A stretch of 11,886 nt of DNA, taken from an uncultured Bacillota bacterium. Lineage in GTDB: Bacteria; Bacillota; Clostridia; Peptostreptococcales; Anaerovoracaceae. The notes under the pieces are model-generated. The model made no database searches and was not told where the DNA came from. It was given only the letters and a program-made list of their open reading frames with translations. Shown here piece after piece: positions 6,852-11,886 of the stretch. Both the position numbers and the translations under genes were made by a program. Position 1 is the stretch's first letter. Every line of letters begins with the position of its first letter. The DNA lies in NCBI GenBank assembly GCA_946631075.1, contig CAMOZS010000038.1, positions 1 to 11,886 of the forward strand, read 5' to 3'.

Positions 6852-8287
6852 GTCATGACACGGATCATATTCGTTGTCCCGGAAACGTTCAGGGGCAGGC
6901 CCGCGCTGATGACGACTCTGTCTCCCGATGTCAGAAGGTCAAGCCTGCGCACGCCGGCTACCGCCTCTCTGGCCAGATCTTCGAAGCTCTCCTCCGGTTC
7001 GATCAGGACAGGCCGCACGCCGCGGACCAGGGCCATCTGCCGGAAGGCCCGCGGGGAAGGCGTCACCGCAAGGACCGGCTGGTTAGGATGAAAACGCGCC
7101 ATCATCCGGGCCGTATAACCGGAACAGGTGATGGCGATCAGGGCTTTGGCCCCGATGTCCTCCGCTGCCTGGCAGGCCGCGTGACTGATCGCTGTGGATA
7201 TGTCCGCTTCTCCCGGCTGATAATCCCGGTAGCTGCGGAGCTTTTCCTTCTCCTGTCCCTGCTCCCGCAGGTCCTGCTCCGCCTGGGTGACGATGCGCGT
7301 CATGACCTCTACCGCCTGGACCGGATACTGACCCGCCGCGCTCTCTCCCGACAGCATGACCGCCGAGGTCCCGTCGAAGACAGCGTTGGCCACATCCGTG
7401 ATCTCCGCCCTTGTGGGCGTTGGCTCCGTGATCATGGACTCCAGCATCTGGGTCGCCGTGATGACCGGCTTCCCCTTGCGGTTGCAGCGGTCGATGAAGG
7501 ACTTCTGGATGCCCGGCAGCATGGCGTAGTCCACTTCCACTCCCATGTCGCCGCGGGCGATCATGATCCCGTCGGAAGCCTCCAGGATGGCGTCGAAATT
7601 GCGGACGCCCTCCGGGTTTTCGATCTTGGAAATGAGCTTGATCTCTTCCCCGCCGTTCTCCTCAAGGAAGGTCCGCAGGTCCCGCACATCGTCCACGGAC
7701 CGGACGAAGGATGCGGCGATGAAATCCACCTCCTGCTCGATCCCGAACAGGAGGTCCGCCTTGTCCCTGTCGGACAGGAATTCCATGTTCAGGTGGATGT
7801 CCGGAACGTTCACGCCCTTCTTGGTGCTGACGAAACCGGCATCCTGCACCTTGCAGACGATGTCCCCGTCCCGGACCTCTTCGACGGTCATGGTGATCTT
7901 GCCGTCATCAACCAGGATCCTGGTCCCAAGTTCGACCTCTCCGGCCAGTCCTCCGTAGGTAATGCTTACGCCTTCTTTGGTCCCGGCTTCCCCAGCCTTT
8001 GCGGGAGACCGGAGCACGAAGGTCTGCCCCTTGTCCAGCTGGACCTTGCCCTCGGCGAAAGTGCCCAGACGGATCTCCGGCCCCTTGGTATCCAGGAGGA
8101 CCGATGCCGGGACTCCCACCCGGGAGCATGCCTGGCGAAAGGTGCGGATCTTCTCCAGATGCTCCTCATGGGATCCGTGGGAGCAGTTCAGCCGGGCCAC
8201 GTTCATGCCCTCCTGCAGCATCTCCTCCATCACCTGGAGGCTTGAGCTGGCCGGCCCGAGGGTGCATACGATTTTTGTTGCTTTCAT
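6845..8287 (-). CDS. pyk: Pyruvate kinase
   Basis: A 480-residue cytoplasmic glycolytic enzyme that transfers phosphate from phosphoenolpyruvate to ADP. It begins with the standard KIVCTLGPAS segment; R32 and N34 (ARLNCSHG) bind substrate and metal. The B domain spans about 70-165. Catalytic K221 and metal ligand E223 (ISKIENPEG) and the MIARGDMGVEV block with D247 follow, then a regular C-terminal regulatory domain. E71 in TKGPEIRLG matches rabbit Glu117, the residue associated with potassium-dependent enzymes. It lacks the extra C-terminal phosphohistidine domain found in Bacillus-type enzymes. The ATG at 8287 is preceded by AAGGAGA. It lies 60 bp after gap, separated from it by a stem-loop and with no room for its own promoter, so co-transcription with gap through partial read-through is likely. 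Confidence 0.97.
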   Translation of the reverse strand: MKATKIVCTLGPASSSLQVMEEMLQEGMNVARLNCSHGSHEEHLEKIRTFRQACSRVGVPASVLLDTKGPEIRLGTFAEGKVQLDKGQTFVLRSPAKAGEAGTKEGVSITYGGLAGEVELGTRILVDDGKITMTVEEVRDGDIVCKVQDAGFVSTKKGVNVPDIHLNMEFLSDRDKADLLFGIEQEVDFIAASFVRSVDDVRDLRTFLEENGGEEIKLISKIENPEGVRNFDAILEASDGIMIARGDMGVEVDYAMLPGIQKSFIDRCNRKGKPVITATQMLESMITEPTPTRAEITDVANAVFDGTSAVMLSGESAAGQYPVQAVEVMTRIVTQAEQDLREQGQEKEKLRSYRDYQPGEADISTAISHAACQAAEDIGAKALIAITCSGYTARMMARFHPNQPVLAVTPSPRAFRQMALVRGVRPVLIEPEESFEDLAREAVAGVRRLDLLTSGDRVVISAGLPLNVSGTTNMIRVMTV

Positions 8288-8300
8288 ATATGTCTCCTTA

Positions 8301-8328
8301 ATAAAAGAGGCTTCCCGAAAGAAGCCTC
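8301..8328 (-). terminator. Stem-loop between gap and pyk (weak terminator or attenuator)
   Basis: An 8-bp perfect stem (GAGGCTTC and its complement, 6-nt loop) at 8307-8328 is followed on the minus strand by TTTTATTA, which runs straight into the pyk ribosome binding site. It looks like an intrinsic terminator for gap, but the T tract is short and no promoter fits between it and pyk. Partial termination, or an RNA-stabilising 3' end for gap, is more plausible than a full stop. Confidence 0.7.
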
Positions 8329-8347
8329 CTGTCCTGCCTTTGCCTTA

Positions 8348-9367
8348 TTAGATCAGTGTTCCCAGGTGCTTCATGGTTCTGATCAGCTGGTTGACGTAGC
8401 TCATTTCGTTGTCATACCATGCAACGATACGGACTTCGTAGATGTGTGTTCCGCACTTCTCAGCCAGAGTCTGAGTTGCGTCGAACAGGGAACCGTAGCT
8501 GATGCCGATGATGTCGCTGGAAACCAGTTCTTCCTCGGTGTATCCGAAGGACTCGGATGCGGCTGCCTTCATTGCTTCGTTGATGCCCTCAACGGAGACG
8601 GAGTCGGTCATATCCTTCAGTGTAGCGTCCAGGATGGTGATGGAACCCGATGGAACCGGAACTCTCTGCGCGGAACCGATCAGCTTGCCGTCCAGTTCCG
8701 GAATGACCAGACCGATGGCCTTGGCTGCGCCGGTGGAGTTGGGTACGATGTTGATGGCGCCTGCTCTGGCTCTTCTCAGGTCGCCCTTCCTATGCGGTCC
8801 GTCCAGCAGCATCTGGTCGCCGGTGTATGCGTGGATCGTGGTCATGAATCCGGTTCTCAGCTCTCTGTAGTTAGCCAGGACCTTGGCCATGGGAGCCAGG
8901 CAGTTGGTCGTGCAGGAAGCGCCGGAAATGATGTTATCTTCCTTGGTCAGTGTCTCGTGGTTGACGCCGTATACGATCGTCGGCAGGTCGTTGCCGGCAG
9001 GGGCGGAGATCAGGACTTTCTTAGCGCCGGCGTCGATGTGAGCCTGGGACTTCTCCTTGGAGGTATAGAAGCCGGTGCACTCCAGAACGATGTCTACATC
9101 ATATTCTCCCCACGGCAGCTTGGAAGCGTCCGACTCGCTGAAGACCGGAATATCCTTTCCGTCTACGGTGATGGAATCTCCATCGCTGACGATCTCATGT
9201 GCGTCCGCGTATCTGCCCTGTACGCTGTCGTACTTGAGCAGGTGGGCCAGCATCTTCGGGCTGGTCAGGTCGTTGATGGCAACGACTTCGCATTCCGCAT
9301 CCTCAAATACCTGTCTGAACGCCAGTCTTCCGATCCGTCCGAATCCGTTAATAGCAATTCTCGTCAT
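8348..9367 (-). CDS. gap: Glyceraldehyde-3-phosphate dehydrogenase, type I
   Basis: A 339-residue cytoplasmic enzyme that converts glyceraldehyde-3-phosphate, phosphate and NAD to 1,3-bisphosphoglycerate. The Rossmann motif INGFGRIGR opens the protein and D33 (AINDL) indicates NAD preference, so this is the glycolytic rather than an NADP-linked anabolic isoform. The catalytic Cys is C152 in SGASCTTNC and the general base is H179 (TTIHAYTGDQ). The C-terminal catalytic domain is complete, and length is normal. The ATG at 9367 follows AGGAGG at 9 nt. It lies 46 bp after the DeoR-type regulator with no convincing promoter in the gap, so a regulator-gap transcript is likely. Third codon positions look less GC-rich than in neighbouring genes, as expected of a highly expressed gene. 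Confidence 0.98.
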   Translation of the reverse strand: MTRIAINGFGRIGRLAFRQVFEDAECEVVAINDLTSPKMLAHLLKYDSVQGRYADAHEIVSDGDSITVDGKDIPVFSESDASKLPWGEYDVDIVLECTGFYTSKEKSQAHIDAGAKKVLISAPAGNDLPTIVYGVNHETLTKEDNIISGASCTTNCLAPMAKVLANYRELRTGFMTTIHAYTGDQMLLDGPHRKGDLRRARAGAINIVPNSTGAAKAIGLVIPELDGKLIGSAQRVPVPSGSITILDATLKDMTDSVSVEGINEAMKAAASESFGYTEEELVSSDIIGISYGSLFDATQTLAEKCGTHIYEVRIVAWYDNEMSYVNQLIRTMKHLGTLI

Positions 9368-9413
9368 TTTTGATTTCCTCCTGTGATATTGTTATATATT
9401 TTTTCCAAATTGA

Positions 9414-10184
9414 TTACCTGTGCAGTTCGACCACCCTGGCCTGTCTTCGGTAGGCTTCGTCCGGCAGCCGGTCCGTGATGATTGCTCCCGCGTCCAGCGG
9501 CGCAAAGGTGACCGATGCCACCAGTCCGAACTTGCTGCTGTCCGCCAGGATGAACACGTCCTGGGACAGTTCGATAGCCTTGGTCTTGACCATGGATTCC
9601 TCGATGTCCGCCGTCGTCAGTCCGCTCTCCCGGTCGACCCCGTCGGTGCCGATGAAGCATTTGCTGAAATGGTACTTATGCAGACTGTCCACTGCCCCCG
9701 GTCCGATGACCGCTTCCGTCTTGGCCTTGAGCCTTCCCGACAGAAGGTAGACCTTGAATCCTCTCCGGGCCAGGCGGATGGCGTGGCGCGCCCCGTTGGT
9801 CACGAAGGTGGCTCCCTGGCAGCTGATGTGATCGATCATGCAGCCGGTGGTGGTTCCGGCATCGATGTAGACCAGGTCACCGTCCTCGATCAGAGATGCC
9901 GCCCGCATGGCGACTTCCGACTTCTCGTCCACCTGGATCCGGGCCTTCTCCTCGACGTTTCTCGAGACCGCGTTGACGCTTCTTCCCGCAAAGTCTGTGT
10001 CGTCCGTTTTGGGCACGGCTCCGCCGAAGACCTTCTTCAGCCGGCCCGCCTTATCCAGATCGCTGATGTCCCTGCGGATAGTCGACTCGCTGACGCCAAG
10101 CTCCCGCGAAAGATCCGACACCCGAACGGATGACTGTTTCTGCAGTTTATTCATGATGGTCTCGAATCGTTCGTACTGAAGCAT
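9414..10184 (-). CDS. DeoR-family transcriptional regulator upstream of gap
   Basis: A 256-residue sugar-metabolism regulator. The N-terminal DeoR helix-turn-helix (about 1-58) includes VRVSDLSRELGVSESTIRRD and the wing ending in GGAV. The C-terminal sensor domain (about 75-240) has the phosphate-binding motif DAGTTT at 108-113, IGTDGV near 168-173 and ADSSKFG at 214-220, all typical of DeoR proteins that sense phosphorylated sugars. Its position directly before gap and pyk suggests that it senses a glycolytic intermediate and controls lower glycolysis, an arrangement analogous to Bacillus cggR-gapA, though CggR belongs to a different (SorC-type) group. Its ATG is preceded by GAGGAGGAAA at a rather long 12-nt spacing. 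A consensus promoter with repeats upstream suggests autoregulation. Whether it represses or activates cannot be told from sequence. Confidence 0.92.
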   Translation of the reverse strand: MLQYERFETIMNKLQKQSSVRVSDLSRELGVSESTIRRDISDLDKAGRLKKVFGGAVPKTDDTDFAGRSVNAVSRNVEEKARIQVDEKSEVAMRAASLIEDGDLVYIDAGTTTGCMIDHISCQGATFVTNGARHAIRLARRGFKVYLLSGRLKAKTEAVIGPGAVDSLHKYHFSKCFIGTDGVDRESGLTTADIEESMVKTKAIELSQDVFILADSSKFGLVASVTFAPLDAGAIITDRLPDEAYRRQARVVELHR

Positions 10185-10213
10185 TTTGCTCGATTTCCTC
10201 CTCTGACGACTCT

Positions 10214-10242
10214 ACTTTAACATCAAATTCGGTCAATGTCAA
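10214..10242 (-). promoter_or_regulatory. Sigma-A promoter of the deoR-gap unit
   Basis: On the minus strand a perfect TTGACA (10242-10237) is followed after 17 bp by TAAAGT (10219-10214), matching the -10 consensus at four of six positions. The leader before the regulator's ATG would be about 20 nt. As no other good promoter was found before gap or pyk, it may drive the whole glycolytic block. Confidence 0.75.
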
Positions 10243-10292
10243 TCACTTTCGAGCATTTTAGTTTAGTTTTTGATCGTTTTCGGTCGTTTTTT
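10239..10292. promoter_or_regulatory. Candidate DeoR operator: three direct repeats
   Basis: Three similar 13-mers occur on the plus strand: TCAATCACTTTCG (10239-10251), TTGATCGTTTTCG (10270-10282) and TCGGTCGTTTTTT (10280-10292). Starts are 31 and 10 bp apart, close to whole helical turns, and the first overlaps the -35 box. DeoR-type proteins commonly bind TTTCG-type direct repeats, so autoregulation by the adjacent DeoR protein is plausible. The rest of the 10185-10321 intergenic region shows no gene and no convincing terminator. Confidence 0.5.
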
Positions 10293-10321
10293 GCGGAATT
10301 TGCTCTCCTGATGGGAGCCTG

Positions 10322-11224
10322 TCACCTGGATTTATCCGGAAGATTGGTGATGAGGACGGCGATGACCACCAGGGCCGCGCCGATGAGCATCCGGCCGGTC
10401 AGAAGATCGCCGACCAGAAGGTAACCGAAGATGCAGGCCAGGACCGGCTCCAGGGTATTGACCAGGGCGGCGTTGCCCGGGCCGATCAGCCGCACGCCGA
10501 TCGCGTAGAAAACGATGGCCAGGAAGACGCAGACCACCGAAAGCAGGATCATCATACCGATCTGCTCCGGGGCCGTGGCGAACAGGGGCTTGCCGCTGGC
10601 AAGGCAGCGGACGAAATTGACTGCCGCCGCGGAAGACATGACATAGCCGGCGACAGCGAAACTGCTCTCCTGGCGGACACTGGGAGCGTCCAGCCCGAAC
10701 AGGTAGACCACATAGCCGACCGCCGCCAGGAAGGCGAAGAATATACCGATCAGATTGCCGCCCATGTCCGGTGCCCACACGATCAGGACCAGGCCGCCAA
10801 AGGACAGGATCACCGCTGCGATCTTAGCCAGCCGCACCGGCTCCCTGCGGGTCACCATCTCGATGGTCACGATCATGGCCGGGAAGGTGAAGGAGACGAT
10901 GGTCGCCAGAGACCCGGAGATATAATCAAAAGAAACATACAGGGTGGTCGACATGAAAATGTAACCGAAGCAGGTGACCGCCATGCCCAGGACAGCCCTC
11001 CGGCTGAACTTCACCCGGATATGGCGCACGAGCAGGAAGATCCACATGATGATGGCCGCGTAGAGGAACTTATTAAAGAGCAGGGTCTCCGTCTCCACTC
11101 CCATGCCGAAGGCGATGAACGAAAAAGAAGGGACCAGTCCGTAACAGATCGAGGTGATCGTTACTGACAGCGCCCCCAGCAGCTGTTTATTTCCTTTTAC
11201 TCCGGCTCCGCCGTCCGCACCCAT
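10322..11224 (-). CDS. EamA/DMT-superfamily permease
   Basis: A 300-residue inner-membrane protein with about ten hydrophobic helices arranged as two EamA repeats, the classic drug/metabolite transporter layout. The second repeat contains the typical GPGNAALVNTLEPVLACIFGYLLVGD segment region near residues 246-272. Members export or import amino acids, sugars, nucleotides or drugs; the substrate cannot be assigned. The frame could open at a TTG at 11248, but AAGGAGAG lies inside that extension and about 10 nt before the ATG at 11224, so ATG is chosen. It is followed by the DeoR regulator 137 bp downstream, which has its own promoter, and is divergent from the MMPL exporter. Confidence 0.9.
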   Translation of the reverse strand: MGADGGAGVKGNKQLLGALSVTITSICYGLVPSFSFIAFGMGVETETLLFNKFLYAAIIMWIFLLVRHIRVKFSRRAVLGMAVTCFGYIFMSTTLYVSFDYISGSLATIVSFTFPAMIVTIEMVTRREPVRLAKIAAVILSFGGLVLIVWAPDMGGNLIGIFFAFLAAVGYVVYLFGLDAPSVRQESSFAVAGYVMSSAAAVNFVRCLASGKPLFATAPEQIGMMILLSVVCVFLAIVFYAIGVRLIGPGNAALVNTLEPVLACIFGYLLVGDLLTGRMLIGAALVVIAVLITNLPDKSR

Positions 11225-11255
11225 GTCAGAAAACTCTCCTTCCGTCAAATTCCTG

Positions 11256-11284
11256 TTGTTATCTTTTCTGATCCTGTTTACAAT
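11256..11284 (+). promoter_or_regulatory. Promoter of the MMPL exporter gene
   Basis: TTGTTA (11256-11261) and TACAAT (11279-11284) are separated by exactly 17 bp, giving four and five matches to consensus. Transcription would start near 11291, leaving a leader of about 48 nt. Its -10 box overlaps that of the divergent permease promoter by two bases. Confidence 0.55.
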
Positions 11285-11291
11285 TATACCA
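11283..11291 (-). promoter_or_regulatory. Extended -10 promoter of the EamA permease gene
   Basis: The minus strand reads TGGTATAAT, a TGn-extended perfect -10, with only a poor TTTTCT at the -35 position. Its start point would be near 11276, about 50 nt before the ATG. The surrounding 13 bp are identical to the promoter of the permease-GGDEF gene. Confidence 0.6.
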
Positions 11292-11338
11292 TATCAGTAT
11301 GTCCCAGAAAAGATGCCCCTGCGGGCCGGGCTGATCCA

Positions 11339-11886
11339 ATGAAAGACCGCTTTGCCGCTTTTCTAGTCAAAAACAACAGGCTCATCCTGATCATATTTAT
11401 CCTTCTTGCCCTTGCCAGCAGCGCCCTGATCCCCTTCGTCAACATCAACAAGGACATGACCAAATATCTGCCCGCCGATTCCGATATGCGCCGCGGGCTT
11501 GATCTGATGGAAGCGGAATTCGGCAAAGAGGAGTCCAGCACTTTGATGGTCATGTTCGATGACCTGACTACAGATGCCCAAAGGCTGGCTGTCCGGGATG
11601 AAATGAAGTCCCTTCCCTCTGTGGATTCCGTCGACTACGAACTTCCCGGCAGCAAAAACGGCGATGACTACAACCGGGACCCCTACAGCCTTTTCGTCAT
11701 CAACTCGGACGCGGGCCAGTATTCCGATGAGGCGACCACTCTCTGGAAGGAAGTGAACGACCGCTACGGAGAGGATCACCAGATCGCCCTGGGCGGGACC
11801 ATCGACAGCGCCAATCACTCCGGCCTTCCCATCTGGATCGCTCTATGCGCCGTCGGCCTGGTCTTCCTGGTCCTCCTGATCATGGC
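11339..11886 (+). CDS. MMPL/RND-family exporter (partial, N-terminus only)
   Basis: The first 182 codons of a large membrane protein run off the right edge. Residues 1-35 contain a short basic N-terminus and the first transmembrane helix (about 14-33). A soluble extracytoplasmic segment follows, with the INKDMTKYLPADSDMRRGLD region typical of bacterial MMPL-type RND exporters (bulky lipid, hydrophobe or drug export). A second hydrophobic helix starts near residue 164. The frame contains no stop, whereas the open frame on the other strand encodes no recognisable protein. The only in-frame start is the ATG at 11339. It has no clear Shine-Dalgarno and overlaps the stop of a nine-codon leader frame (ATGA). 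It is divergent from the EamA permease. Confidence 0.85.
   Translation, partial: MKDRFAAFLVKNNRLILIIFILLALASSALIPFVNINKDMTKYLPADSDMRRGLDLMEAEFGKEESSTLMVMFDDLTTDAQRLAVRDEMKSLPSVDSVDYELPGSKNGDDYNRDPYSLFVINSDAGQYSDEATTLWKEVNDRYGEDHQIALGGTIDSANHSGLPIWIALCAVGLVFLVLLIM

Noticed and set aside
8366..9373. 335-codon open frame antisense to the whole gap gene
   Set aside because: Striking in length, but gap is certain and the antisense product has no motif or start signal; biased codon use explains the missing stops.
9368..9413. AT-rich gap before the gap gene as a separate promoter
   Set aside because: TATATA/TATAAC-like sequences occur, but no -35 element stands at a workable distance; co-transcription with deoR is simpler.
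10299..10321. Small hairpin after the EamA permease stop
   Set aside because: The stem is only 4-5 bp (CTCC/GGAG) and no T tract follows on the minus strand, so it is not a supported terminator.
11363..11818. 151-codon minus-strand frame
   Set aside because: The opposite strand encodes a clear MMPL-type N-terminus with a transmembrane helix, so this is its shadow.

Overview
The window (about 11.9 kb, GC-rich) looks like the chromosome of a high-GC member of the Bacillota, probably a clostridial anaerobe. The evidence is strong AGGAGG-type ribosome binding sites, consensus sigma-A promoters, FCD-type GntR and DeoR regulators, and housekeeping genes of clostridial flavour. No phage, insertion-sequence, CRISPR, tRNA or rRNA signature was seen. 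Nine of the ten genes lie on the minus strand; the tenth, at the right edge, is divergent. The coding density is high and no stretch over 300 bases lacks a gene.

Read in the direction of transcription (right to left), the layout is as follows. (1) 11339 to the right edge, plus strand: the N-terminus of an MMPL/RND-type membrane exporter, divergent from an EamA/DMT-family permease (10322-11224, minus), with overlapping promoters between them. (2) 10184-6845, minus: a glycolytic block of DeoR-family regulator, glyceraldehyde-3-phosphate dehydrogenase (gap) and pyruvate kinase (pyk). A consensus promoter and a set of direct repeats precede the regulator, and a stem-loop separates gap from pyk. 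(3) 6811-4580, minus: an unusual fusion of an APC-type amino acid permease to a C-terminal GGDEF (diguanylate cyclase) domain, ending at a strong intrinsic terminator. (4) 4424 to the left edge, minus: a four-gene oxidative TCA-branch cluster of isocitrate dehydrogenase (icd), a GntR/FCD regulator, a 138-residue protein of unknown function, and an aconitase-family hydratase that runs off the left edge. It is driven by a near-perfect promoter whose -10 box sits inside a palindrome.

The TCA cluster would convert citrate to isocitrate to 2-oxoglutarate, most likely for glutamate synthesis in an anaerobe, under the control of its own GntR protein (inference). The DeoR-gap-pyk block resembles in logic, though not necessarily in ancestry, the cggR-gapA arrangement of Bacillus, where a sugar-phosphate-sensing regulator controls lower glycolysis. 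The most noteworthy object is the permease-GGDEF fusion: all nucleotide-binding and signature residues of a working cyclase are present, the product-inhibition site is absent, and its predicted transcription start falls on its start codon.
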